The notes under the pieces: generated by a model
What the model was told of the DNA's origin: nothing
Seen by the model: only the letters and a program-made list of their open reading frames with translations
Database searches by the model: none
Shown: one piece after another, positions 25,601 through 33,420 of the stretch
Layout of the letters: each line of letters begins with the position of its first letter
How positions within the stretch are numbered: position 1 is the stretch's first letter
Assembly (NCBI GenBank): GCA_050618055.1
Contig: JBNLVK010000057.1
Location: 1-62,614 of the forward strand
From: CALDCK01 sp050618055
Lineage (GTDB): Bacteria > Myxococcota_A > UBA9160 > SMWR01
Reading direction: 5' to 3'
Length of the DNA: 62,614 nucleotides
Program-made: the position numbers and the translations under genes

Positions 25601-26125
25601 GCGCGCGTTGGGTCCGGGGGCGCGGCGACGCAGCATGCGCCGCACGCCCTCGGGCGGATCGTCGAGCACGCGCTGGAACCAGTCGTCGAAGGCGCGGTCG
25701 AGCAGCGCGTCCGACACCTCCTCGTCGGCGATGGCGAACATCGGGTCGACGCCCGCCTCGACCGGACGCTCGTGCAGCAGGTCGGAGCAGAAGCCGTGGA
25801 TCGTGCCGATGCGCGCCAGCTCCAGCAGCTCGAGCGCCTTCGTCAGGTTGGCGCGGGCCTCGCTGCCGTCGTCCGCGCCGGCCAGCGCCGTCTCGATCTC
25901 GGCGCGCAGGCGCAGCTTCATCTCGCCGGCGGCCTTCTCGGTGAAGGTGACGGCCACCACCCGGTCGAGGCTGCCCTTGCCGCTGGCCAGCAGCGAGACG
26001 ATGCGCCCGACCAGCGCCGTCGTCTTGCCGGTACCGGCGGCGGCCTCCACGAAGACCGTCTCGTCGAGGGCGTGGCGGATGACCTCGCGGGCGTCGGCGT
26101 CCGGGGTGCGCAGCTCGGCCGTCAC
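22664..26125 (-). CDS. addA: AddA-type UvrD/Rep helicase-nuclease
   Basis: An 1153-residue SF1A helicase with a C-terminal RecB-type nuclease, the motor subunit of AddAB, which resects double-strand breaks to 3' tails for RecA. Helicase motifs in order: Walker A AAAGTGKTT (28-36), HGFCSDLL, VVDEFQDTDPLQAE, GDPKQSIYRFRRAD, and TAHRAKGLEFPVVVL. The nuclease ends the protein: GVVDLAF and VVDFKTD carry the metal-binding Asp and catalytic Lys, with QVQRYVDAV after. GTG 26125 overlaps the addB stop as GTGA. Confidence 0.92.
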   Translation of the reverse strand: MTAELRTPDADAREVIRHALDETVFVEAAAGTGKTTALVGRIVSLLASGKGSLDRVVAVTFTEKAAGEMKLRLRAEIETALAGADDGSEARANLTKALELLELARIGTIHGFCSDLLHERPVEAGVDPMFAIADEEVSDALLDRAFDDWFQRVLDDPPEGVRRMLRRRAPGPNARGPREALRGAVQALKEHRDFDAPWRREPFDRDAAIDGVMSLLETFTSLHGSAVDPEDWLAQNVARVANWFEENALREGVRDRDHDALEAELRDLAGRRYGWHYKGRPRKMFSEDVTRDEVIERREAVVAALQDLVARCDADLAALLKDDLRPVLDAYEEQKRAAGVLDFVDLLIRARDLLVGDAAARRELQGRFSHYVVDEFQDTDPLQAEILLLLAADDPAETDWRRARPLPGRLFLVGDPKQSIYRFRRADVAIYESIKKRLAEAGARLVFLSTSFRAPPSLQGLVNAAFEPLMQGADDGSQARYVALEGAREEVHDRPTVVALPAPRPYGDYGTVVNWKVDESLPPAVGAFVHWLVRESGWTVKGRAPDGSETEEPIQARHVCLLFRRFKNFGDDVTRPYVRALEARGVPHVLVGGKSFHEREEVLAIRNALAAVEWPDDELRVFATLRGPLFALGDDALLAFKHGRRTLHPLQPLPDVDSLEGDERAGAESLAILRDLHYRRNRRPIADTVSRLLESVRAHAGIAIWPTGEQALANCLRVVDLARRFERRGAQSFRAFVERLEADALRGEAQDAPVVEEGTEGVRIMTAHRAKGLEFPVVVLCDPTCRATRDQPSRHVDPERRLWAEPLAGCTPQDLLDHGDVELARDAHEAVRLVYVAATRARDLLVVPVVGDHEIEAGWLAALNPVVYPETSSAGEGEPSAGCPSFGNFARDRKIAGARRPQRTPVRPGRLLPRAGLHSVVWWDPNVLALDVQGDVGLRQTRILETDESGVVVEKGTRDHERWRDARAARLERGAQPSLRTASVTELAEQAPALGASIPVEQVERGAAGRPHGKRFGTLVHAVLAVVDLDAGPAEVEAAAHLQGRLVGAGPEEVAAAVEATRAALAHPLLRRAATSDALRRETPVLLAGDDGGLAEGVVDLAFREAGRWTVVDFKTDVELGTRRDVYAAQVQRYVDAVAKATGEPAEGLLLVV

Positions 26126-29100
26126 CGCAGCTTCCTCAGCTCGAGCAGCGGCTCGATCTCGGCGCGCGGCTTGCGACCGGTGCGCAGCTCCTCGTAGGGA
26201 CCGCACACCGTCTGGTAGTCGCACCAGCGGCAGGCCCCCTCGTCGGGGGCCGCGACCAGGAAGCCCTCGGCCAGCGCCTGTCCGATCGTCCCCGCCACCT
26301 TCGCCGCGCTCTCGCGGGCCTGGGCGTCGAGCGGCACCGTGCGCTCGGCGAAGCCGCCGGCCGCGGTGCAGTAGTAGAGCCGGCCCGACTCCACCTGCGC
26401 CTCGGGGAAGAGCTTCTCCACCGCCAGCGCGTAGAGCACCGGCTGGAGCGCCTCGCCGCCGGCCACCACGTCGCCCTGGCCGACCCGCACCTTGCCGGTC
26501 TTGTGGTCGGTGACGCGGATGCGCCCGTCGGCGGCCTTCTCCACCAGGTCGATGGAGCCGCGCAGCCGCAGGCCCGAGTCGAGCCGCACCGGCTCGTCGG
26601 TGGAATGCGGGTCGCGGTCGCGATCGCCCGGCAGCCCGAAGGACAGCTCGAAGCGCCAGGGCACGAAGCCGGAGCGGTCCTCGGTGGCGCGGCGCAGCCA
26701 CTCGCGCAGGTCGGCGCGCACCGACTCGACGCCGTCCTCCCACACCCGATCGATGGCCGGCGCCAGCTCGTCGCGGTAGCGGTCCGCGACGTCGTCGAGC
26801 ACCCGGTCCAGGTGCTCGCGCACGACGCCCACGTTCTCCTGCGTGACCGGCAGCAGGCCCGCCTCGCGCAGCGCGCCGAACAGGGCGAACTGCACCTCGT
26901 GGACCATGGAGCCGCGCTGGAGCGGCGGCATCTCCTCGATGGGCTCGGGCACCTCGCGGGGCGACAGCCGGTGCACCGCGTAGAGGAAGAACCGGTAGGG
27001 ACAGGACGCGAAGTTCTGGAGCGCCGTGGGCGAGAAGCTGCGCGCGCCGAGCTGGTGGCGGGCCAGCGCCGCCCGCCCCTCCTCGGACGCCTTGTAGAAG
27101 CCGTCGGCCTTCTGCCAGGTGTTCAGCCAGCGGCGCGCGCGGAAGCGCAGCGCCCGGCCCAGGTGCTCGTTGGCGGTGAGCAGGAAGCGCGCCGCGCCCT
27201 GGCTCTTCTCCGGGTCCGCGGCCTGGAGGGCCTCGAGCAGGGCCAGGTCGTACTCGGCCTCGTCGATGGCGTCGTCGGGACGCGCCGGCGCGGGCCAGCC
27301 GACGCGCGCCGCCGACACCGCCTCGGCGCCGCGGGCCAGCTCGTCGAAGCCGGGCAGGCGTCCGCTGGCGGCGCGCCGCGCCTCGAGCGCATAGAAGGAG
27401 GGCACCCGGGGACGGCCCTGGTCGAGGTCGAGACGCGGGTAGGAGAGCACCAGCGCCTGCCGAGCCGCGCCCGCCGCCACGCGCAGCAGCAGGCGCTCGC
27501 TGGCGACCCGGTCCTGGCTGGTGGGAAGACCGCCCAGGCGTCCCCGCGGCGCGTCGAGCAGGATGGGCTCCTCGTCGAGCTTCTTCGGGAAGAGCTTCTC
27601 CGCCAGGCCGGGCACGAACACCGCGTCGAAGGCCAGACCGCGCGCGGCCTCCACGGGGGCCACGAAGACGCGTCCGTAGCGGGCGGCCGGCGGCGGCGAC
27701 GCCAGCTCGAGCAGACGGCGCGACAGCACGCCCTGCACCTCGGCGATGCCCACCGGACCCACCGACGCCATGGGCGACAGCTCGGCCAGCACCGCCAGCA
27801 CCCGATCGGGCCGGCGCAGCGCCCGGGTCGCCAGGCCGGAGAGGCGGTCTAGCCACTCGCCCCAGGCGGCCGACGCGGGCAGCGCCGCCAGCTCGTCGAG
27901 CAGCGGCAGCGCGAAGGCGCGCAGCTGCGCCAGGTCGGCCAGCTCCTTCTCGATGCGACCGACGCGCGGATCGTCCGGATCCTCGAGGGCCTCGAGGTCG
28001 AGCCGGCGCTCGTGGGCGAGACCGTCGAGACGACGCTCCCAGCGATCGCGGCCGCCGATCACCGCCGCGTCGACCAGCAGCTCCTCCCAGCGGCGCGGCA
28101 CCCGCACGGCGCCGGACGCGTCCGCGTCCTCCTCCGCCTCCTCCTCCCCGGTGCCCAGCGCCTCGGCCACGGCCGCCGAGACCAGCTCGCCGTCGGGCGC
28201 CACCCAGCGCTCGCCCGGCGGCGCCGCCGGCGGCGGTGCGCCCTCGGGAAGGGCGGCGGGCACCTCGCCGAGCGACAGGTACTCGGCGAAGCCGCGCGCC
28301 GACAGGTCTTCGGCCGCGCAGCCGAGCAGCGCCACGAAGGCGCGCCCGGCCGGATCGGGGGCGACGGCGCCGCGCGCGAAGTGGGCCGGAACGCCGGCGC
28401 GGCGCAGCGCCTCCACCAGGTGGGGACGGTAGGCCTCGGCGGATCGCAGGAGCACGGCGATGCGGTCGAAGGGCGTGCCCTCCTCGGCCAGGCGGTGGAT
28501 GCGGCGCGCGATCTCCACGCACTCGCGGCTCTCGCCGGGCGCCGACACGATCGTCACCGGTCCGGACGCGCACTCGCCGCTCGGAGCCGACTCCTCGAAG
28601 AGGTGGCGCTGGAGCTGGGCCAGCTCGGTGGCGGCGTCCTCGCCCGCGTCTTCCGCCGCCTCGGCAGACAGCGCCGCGCGGAAGGCGGCCTCGCCGGACT
28701 CGTCGCCGCCCGGGACCACCGCCAGCACGTCGGGCGCGCGCTCGCACACGGCGCGCACCAGCTCCTGCTCGCAGCGCCAGAAGAGCGGCACGTCGAGCCA
28801 CAGGGTCGGGCGATCGAGCCAGGCGTGGGGCGCCGGGTCGCGGGCGCGTTCGACGGCCAGGGCGAAGACCCGCGCCCGGTCGGCCAGGCCCGCCTCGCGC
28901 AGCGCCGCGTCGTAGGCCGTCTGCACCCGGGCCAGCTCGGGGCTCTCCTTCGCCACCGCCGCCGCGTCGATTCCGGCCAGGCGCAGCTCGGTCACCGCGT
29001 CGGCCCGCGCGCGCACCAGCCCCGGACCGCCCCCGGCCTGGGCCAGCCGGCCCAGCGATCCCGCCTCGCGGGCGTCGTGCACGACGCGCGCCATCACCGC

Positions 29101-29367
29101 CTGCACGACCAGGGCGCCCACCGGCACCGCGTCGTCGCGGGCCAGACCGTCGGCGGCCAGCGTCGCCGCCAGCCGCGCGAACGGAGCGCGGTGCCAGCCG
29201 AAGGCGGCGCCCTTCTCCAGCGCCACCTGCCGCAGCAGCTCGTTCGCCGCGTCCAGCGTGTGGGCGACGACCAGCACCTCCTCGGCCGGCTCGCGCTCCC
29301 GCAGCCAGGCGCGCGCCCGGGCGAGCCTGGGCTCGGCCGACGGCGCCGCGAGGAGTCGGGAGGACAC
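26122..29367 (-). CDS. addB: AddB-like PD-(D/E)XK nuclease subunit
   Basis: A 1081-residue partner of AddA. The N-terminal helicase-like portion is degenerate (no Walker A), as expected for AddB. The C-terminal nuclease has GSIDLVE and VTDHKTGK, and is framed by the AddB iron-sulfur cysteines: one in SCPYRFFL (near 789) and three in CRWCDYQTVC (near 1046-1055). The paired nucleases cut opposite strands. GTG 29367 is the only start near the hydrophobic N-terminus; a TAGCAT box lies exactly 6 nt upstream and no Shine-Dalgarno is present. Confidence 0.88.
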   Translation of the reverse strand: MSSRLLAAPSAEPRLARARAWLREREPAEEVLVVAHTLDAANELLRQVALEKGAAFGWHRAPFARLAATLAADGLARDDAVPVGALVVQAVMARVVHDAREAGSLGRLAQAGGGPGLVRARADAVTELRLAGIDAAAVAKESPELARVQTAYDAALREAGLADRARVFALAVERARDPAPHAWLDRPTLWLDVPLFWRCEQELVRAVCERAPDVLAVVPGGDESGEAAFRAALSAEAAEDAGEDAATELAQLQRHLFEESAPSGECASGPVTIVSAPGESRECVEIARRIHRLAEEGTPFDRIAVLLRSAEAYRPHLVEALRRAGVPAHFARGAVAPDPAGRAFVALLGCAAEDLSARGFAEYLSLGEVPAALPEGAPPPAAPPGERWVAPDGELVSAAVAEALGTGEEEAEEDADASGAVRVPRRWEELLVDAAVIGGRDRWERRLDGLAHERRLDLEALEDPDDPRVGRIEKELADLAQLRAFALPLLDELAALPASAAWGEWLDRLSGLATRALRRPDRVLAVLAELSPMASVGPVGIAEVQGVLSRRLLELASPPPAARYGRVFVAPVEAARGLAFDAVFVPGLAEKLFPKKLDEEPILLDAPRGRLGGLPTSQDRVASERLLLRVAAGAARQALVLSYPRLDLDQGRPRVPSFYALEARRAASGRLPGFDELARGAEAVSAARVGWPAPARPDDAIDEAEYDLALLEALQAADPEKSQGAARFLLTANEHLGRALRFRARRWLNTWQKADGFYKASEEGRAALARHQLGARSFSPTALQNFASCPYRFFLYAVHRLSPREVPEPIEEMPPLQRGSMVHEVQFALFGALREAGLLPVTQENVGVVREHLDRVLDDVADRYRDELAPAIDRVWEDGVESVRADLREWLRRATEDRSGFVPWRFELSFGLPGDRDRDPHSTDEPVRLDSGLRLRGSIDLVEKAADGRIRVTDHKTGKVRVGQGDVVAGGEALQPVLYALAVEKLFPEAQVESGRLYYCTAAGGFAERTVPLDAQARESAAKVAGTIGQALAEGFLVAAPDEGACRWCDYQTVCGPYEELRTGRKPRAEIEPLLELRKLR

Positions 29368-29373
29368 GGGGGA

Positions 29374-29468
29374 ATGCTACACGCTCGCCGCGGGATCCCG
29401 GCAAACCGTGTTCGCCCGGCGGCGTCGCGGGACGCGGGAATGCGTCGGAACCGGCCCTGAAGTAGGGT
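29374..29468. promoter_or_regulatory. Divergent leaderless promoters of addB and glpD
   Basis: On the minus strand TAGCAT (29379-29374) is followed by 6 nt and the addB GTG. On the plus strand TAGGGT (29463-29468) is followed by 6 nt and the glpD GTG. The gap also holds a perfect palindrome CGGGATCCCG (29391-29400), a possible operator. -35 hexamers are poor on both strands. Confidence 0.5.
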
Positions 29469-29474
29469 GGCCGC

Positions 29475-31040
29475 GTGAAACGCCAGGAGATGCGCAGCCG
29501 CCTCGTGGGCGAGAACTTCGAGGTGGTGGTCATCGGCGGCGGCGCCAGCGGGCTGGGCATCGCCGTCGACGCCAGCAGCCGCGGCTACCGCACGCTGCTG
29601 CTCGAGGCCCACGACTTCGCCCAGGGAACGTCCTCCCGCAGCACCAAGCTGGTGCACGGCGGCGTGCGCTACCTCGAGCAGCTGAACTTCTCGCTGGTGA
29701 TGGAGGCGCTGCGCGAGCGGGGCCTGCTCTACGAGAACGCGCCCCACCTGGTGCACAACCTGGGCTTCGTCGTGCCCCGCTACAAGTGGTGGGAGGGACC
29801 CTTCTACGGCGTCGGCCTCAAGCTCTACGACGCGCTGGCCGGCAGCCAGAACCTGGCGCCCAGCCGCGGGCTCGACTTCGAGCAGACCGTCGCCGCCATT
29901 CCCAACGTCGAGCAGGAGGACCTGCTGGGCGGCATCATGTACCACGACGCCCAGTTCGACGACGCGCGCATGGCCGTCAGCCTGGCGCTCACCGCGGCCG
30001 ATCGCGGCGCGGTGCTGCTGAACGGCATGCAGGTGGTAGAGCTCATCAAGAGCAGCAGCCAGACCTGCGGCGTCGTGGCCCGCGACACCGGGACCGGCGA
30101 GACCCACCGCGTGCTGGCGAAGGTGGTGATCAACGCCACCGGCATCTTCGCCGACCGGGTGCGCCAGCTCGACGACCCCGAGGCGCCGCCCATGACCTCG
30201 CCCAGCCAGGGCGTGCACATCGTCCTCGACAGCAGCTTCCAGCCGGGACCCAACGCCATCATGGTCCCGCAGACCGACGACGGTCGGGTGCTCTTCGTGA
30301 TCCCCTGGCACGACCGGGTGCTGGTGGGCACGACCGACACGCCCATGCCCGAGGCCGAGATCGAGCCCCACGCCCTGCCCGAGGAGGTCGAGTTCATCCT
30401 GCGCAACGCCGGACGCTACATGGCGAAGGATCCCACCCGCGCCGACGTGCTGTCGGTGTTCGCGGGCCAGCGTCCGCTGATCCGCGAGGCCGGCGAGGAC
30501 ACCAAGAAGGTCTCGCGGGAGCACGGCGTGTTCGTGAGCAACAGCGGGCTGGTGACGATCCTGGGCGGCAAGTGGACCACCTACCGCAAGATGGCCGACG
30601 ACACCATGCAGGACGCCATCCTCGTGGGCGGCCTGCGCGCCCGCCCCTGCGCCACCGAAAACCTGCACCTGCACGGCTGGCTCGCCCGCGACGACCCGGA
30701 CATGCCCGCCGACGACACCATGCGCGCCTACGGATCCGACGCGCAGGCGGTCGCTGCGCTGGCGGAGGAGGACCCGTCGTGGAGCGAGCCGCTGCACCCG
30801 GATCTTCCGTACCAGGGCATCCACGTCGTGCACGCGGCGCGGCACGAGATGGCGCGCGGCGTGGAGGACGTGCTGTCGCGGCGCACGCGGGCGCTGCTGC
30901 TGAACGCGCGCGCGTCGATCGAAGCGGCGCCGCGGGTGGCCGAGCTGATGGCGGCGGAGCTGGGTCGCGACGCCGACTGGGCCGATGCCGAGGTCCGGCG
31001 CTACGAGGCGCTGGCGCGGAGCTACCTGCTCGACGTCTGA
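29475..31040 (+). CDS. glpD: FAD-dependent glycerol-3-phosphate dehydrogenase
   Basis: A 521-residue membrane-associated flavoenzyme that oxidises sn-glycerol-3-phosphate to dihydroxyacetone phosphate and feeds electrons to quinone. VVVIGGGASGLGIAVDA is the FAD motif; GTSSRSTKLVHGGVRYLEQ is the GlpD signature; VFAGQRPL and GGKWTTYRKMADD follow. It begins at GTG 29475 directly behind a TANNNT box. A GPH-type transporter starts 19 bp downstream, so the operon may import and oxidise a glycerol-phosphate-type substrate, though the transporter family usually carries sugars. Confidence 0.92.
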   Translation: MKRQEMRSRLVGENFEVVVIGGGASGLGIAVDASSRGYRTLLLEAHDFAQGTSSRSTKLVHGGVRYLEQLNFSLVMEALRERGLLYENAPHLVHNLGFVVPRYKWWEGPFYGVGLKLYDALAGSQNLAPSRGLDFEQTVAAIPNVEQEDLLGGIMYHDAQFDDARMAVSLALTAADRGAVLLNGMQVVELIKSSSQTCGVVARDTGTGETHRVLAKVVINATGIFADRVRQLDDPEAPPMTSPSQGVHIVLDSSFQPGPNAIMVPQTDDGRVLFVIPWHDRVLVGTTDTPMPEAEIEPHALPEEVEFILRNAGRYMAKDPTRADVLSVFAGQRPLIREAGEDTKKVSREHGVFVSNSGLVTILGGKWTTYRKMADDTMQDAILVGGLRARPCATENLHLHGWLARDDPDMPADDTMRAYGSDAQAVAALAEEDPSWSEPLHPDLPYQGIHVVHAARHEMARGVEDVLSRRTRALLLNARASIEAAPRVAELMAAELGRDADWADAEVRRYEALARSYLLDV

Positions 31041-31058
31041 GCGTGGTACAAAGCCCCG

Positions 31059-32522
31059 GTGTCCAGCGCCCCTCCCTCGACGCCGCCGCTCACCACCGCC
31101 ACCAAGCACTGGTACGCGGTCGGGCAGTTCGCCGAGGGTCTGAAGAACGAGTCGTACTCGGTCTTCCTGCTCTTCTACTACACCGCGGTGCTGGGCCTCG
31201 AGGGCGGACTGGCCGGCGCGGCGATCCTGATCGCGCTGCTCTTCGACGGCATCACCGACCCGCTGGCGGGGGTCGTGTCGGACCGCTTCCAGTCGCGGTT
31301 CGGACGCCGCCACCCCTTCATGCTGGCGTCGGTGCTGCCGCTGGTCGTGTTCTTCTACCTCTCCTTCGCCCCGCCGCCGGACCTCTCCCAGACCCGGCTC
31401 TTCGCCTGGCTGGCCTGCACGGCGGTCGCCACGCGCGCCTCGATGACGCTCTTCCACGTGCCGCACCTCTCGCTGGGCGCCGAGCTCTCGGGCGACTACG
31501 TCGAGCGCACCTCGATCGTCACCCTGGCCTACCTGTACACGCGCATCGGACACGCGCTGGCGGGCGGCCTGGCCTTCCTCTGGTTCTTCCGGCCCACCGC
31601 CGCCTTCGAAGAGGGCCGCTTCAACCCGGACGCCTACCCGGCGCTGGCGCTGACCCTGTGCGTGCTGATGCTCGTGGCGGTGCTGGCGTCGGTGTGGAAG
31701 ACGCGCCACCGCATTCCCTACCTGCACCCGCCCGACGACGTCGGCCGCAGCCGCAGCCTGCTCGGCGCGCTGGTGGGCGACATGGTCGAGTCGCTGCGCA
31801 ACCCGTCGTTCCGCGCCCTGTTCTTCGGGCTGATGCTGAACTTCATCTGCTGGGGGGTCGTGGTGGCGCTCGGGCTGCACAACGCCACCTACTTCTGGTT
31901 CGTCAGCAACGAGCACCTGGTGATCTGGGGCATCTTCACCGGCGTCGGCATCTTCGCCGGGCTTCCCTGGTGGGAGAAGGCGGCCGCGCGCATGGACAAG
32001 AAGCCGGCCTTCATGTCCGGGCTGGCGCTCTTCACCGTCGCCACCGCCGTTCCGCCCATCCTGAAGATGCTGGGCTTCTGGCCGGCCCAGGGCTCGGCGC
32101 TCTACATCGGCCTGTGGTGCTTCTCGACGGGACTCGTCGCCCACTTCGGCATCGCCGCGACGATGGTCACCGGGCGCTCGATGATGGCGGACGTCACCGA
32201 CGAGGACATGCTGAACCACGGGCGGCGGCGCGAGGGCATCTTCTTCGGCGCCATCTCGTTCTCGGCCAAGGCCGCCTTCGGCGTGGGCAGCGCCATCGCC
32301 GGCTACGTGGTGGCGTTCGTGGGGCTCACCGTCGGCCAGGACCCGGCGACGGCCGGGCCCACGATCGTGAACGGGCTGGGCACCACCTTCGTGCTCTCCA
32401 TCGTGCTGCTGTGCGGCGGCTCGCTGTTCTTCTTCTCCCGCTACGACCTGGACCGCGAGCGCCACGCCGAGATCAGCGCGGCGCTGGCCGCGAAGGGCGC
32501 CGCCGAGGGGAGCTCTTCCTGA
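31059..32522 (+). CDS. GPH-type (MelB-like) sugar:cation symporter, MFS superfamily
   Basis: A 487-residue permease with about 12 hydrophobic helices. FDGITDPLAGVVSDR followed by SRFGRRHPFML is the MelB/GPH signature between helices 2 and 3, which binds the coupling cation. These proteins import glycosides or similar solutes with Na+ or H+. GTG 31059 has no Shine-Dalgarno, but TACAAA ends 6 nt upstream, which could be an internal -10. The stop codon overlaps the CTG start of the next gene. Confidence 0.85.
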   Translation: MSSAPPSTPPLTTATKHWYAVGQFAEGLKNESYSVFLLFYYTAVLGLEGGLAGAAILIALLFDGITDPLAGVVSDRFQSRFGRRHPFMLASVLPLVVFFYLSFAPPPDLSQTRLFAWLACTAVATRASMTLFHVPHLSLGAELSGDYVERTSIVTLAYLYTRIGHALAGGLAFLWFFRPTAAFEEGRFNPDAYPALALTLCVLMLVAVLASVWKTRHRIPYLHPPDDVGRSRSLLGALVGDMVESLRNPSFRALFFGLMLNFICWGVVVALGLHNATYFWFVSNEHLVIWGIFTGVGIFAGLPWWEKAAARMDKKPAFMSGLALFTVATAVPPILKMLGFWPAQGSALYIGLWCFSTGLVAHFGIAATMVTGRSMMADVTDEDMLNHGRRREGIFFGAISFSAKAAFGVGSAIAGYVVAFVGLTVGQDPATAGPTIVNGLGTTFVLSIVLLCGGSLFFFSRYDLDRERHAEISAALAAKGAAEGSSS

Positions 32523-33367
32523 GCGGTCTGGCGGCCACGCTGCACGCGCGCTTCGCCGAGGCGCTGGCCGCGGGCCACCTGGCGCCGATCGAGACGGAGC
32601 TGGTCGAGATCGAGGACGCGGGCGTGCGCTTCGCGGTGCGCCGGGTGACCGGTGCGGACCGCAAGCGCGGGAAGGGCGCCGGGCCGCGTCCGGCGAACCC
32701 CTTCCTGCCCTGGGACGAGCACCTCTACGTGGCCGACGTCGGCGGCGACCACGTCTGCCTGCTGAACAAGTACCCGGTGCTCCAGGACCACGGCCTTCTG
32801 GTGACGCGCACCTTCGTGGACCAGGAGGCGCCGCTCGACGCGGGCGACCTGGCGGCGGCGTGGTCGGTGCTGGCGGAGACCGGCGGCCTCGCCTTCTACA
32901 ATGCCGGGAAGATCGCCGGCGCGAGCCAGCGCCACCGCCACTTCCAGGTCGTGCCGACACCGCTGGTGCCGCTGCGCCGGCCCACGCCGGTGGATGCGCT
33001 GCTCGACGAGGCGCGCTTCGACGACGCGCTCGGCCGGGCCCCCGGCCTGCCCTTCCTGCACGCGGTGGCCCGCCTGCGCAGCCTGCAGCTCGCGTCCACC
33101 GCCGAGGCGGCCGACGCCCTGCAAGGCATGCTGCGCGAGATGTGCCGCGCCTTCGGCTGCGACCGCCCCGGCCGTCCCTACAACCTGCTGCTCACCCGCG
33201 ACTGGCTGCTGCTCGTGCCGCGCCGCCACGAGTCGTGGGAGGGCATCTCGCTGAACGCGCTGGCCTTCGCCGGGGCGGTGCTGGTGCGCAGCGACGCGGC
33301 CTTCGAGCGGCTGCGCGCGGCCGGTCCGATGGCGGCGCTGCGCCACGCGGGCATTCCGGCTGGCTGA
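32519..33367 (+). CDS. Ap4A phosphorylase / ATP adenylyltransferase-like protein, probable CTG start
   Basis: A 282-residue HIT-superfamily protein of the Apa1/Apa2 type. NPFLPWDEHLYV, LLNKYPVLQDHGLLVTR and GASQRHRHFQVVP (the His-X-His-X-Gln active-site motif) match Ap4A phosphorylases, which split diadenosine tetraphosphate with phosphate into ATP and ADP. No ATG, GTG or TTG precedes the conserved N-terminus in frame. CTG at 32519 overlaps the transporter stop as CTGA and has GAGGGGAG 6 nt upstream, so a CTG start is favoured. The next GTG would remove about 30 residues. Confidence 0.75.
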   Translation: MSGLAATLHARFAEALAAGHLAPIETELVEIEDAGVRFAVRRVTGADRKRGKGAGPRPANPFLPWDEHLYVADVGGDHVCLLNKYPVLQDHGLLVTRTFVDQEAPLDAGDLAAAWSVLAETGGLAFYNAGKIAGASQRHRHFQVVPTPLVPLRRPTPVDALLDEARFDDALGRAPGLPFLHAVARLRSLQLASTAEAADALQGMLREMCRAFGCDRPGRPYNLLLTRDWLLLVPRRHESWEGISLNALAFAGAVLVRSDAAFERLRAAGPMAALRHAGIPAG

Positions 33368-33399
33368 CACGGGCGCGGACCGCGACCCACGCCGGCACT

Positions 33400-33414
33400 T
33401 TAACGCGTTATACT
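33400..33414 (+). promoter_or_regulatory. Promoter with palindromic operator for the second P450
   Basis: TAACGCGTTA (33401-33410) is a perfect 10-bp palindrome that runs into TATACT (33409-33414), a near-consensus -10 box. The ATG follows exactly 6 nt later with no Shine-Dalgarno, implying a leaderless transcript. A repressor on the palindrome would block the -10 directly. Confidence 0.55.
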
Positions 33415-33420
33415 GCGGCC

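Noticed and set aside
22664..29560. A 2298-codon frame that looks like an AddB-AddA fusion
   Set aside because: Only the last 1153 codons are AddA. The upstream part is out of frame with the real AddB, which has its own stop four bases into addA.
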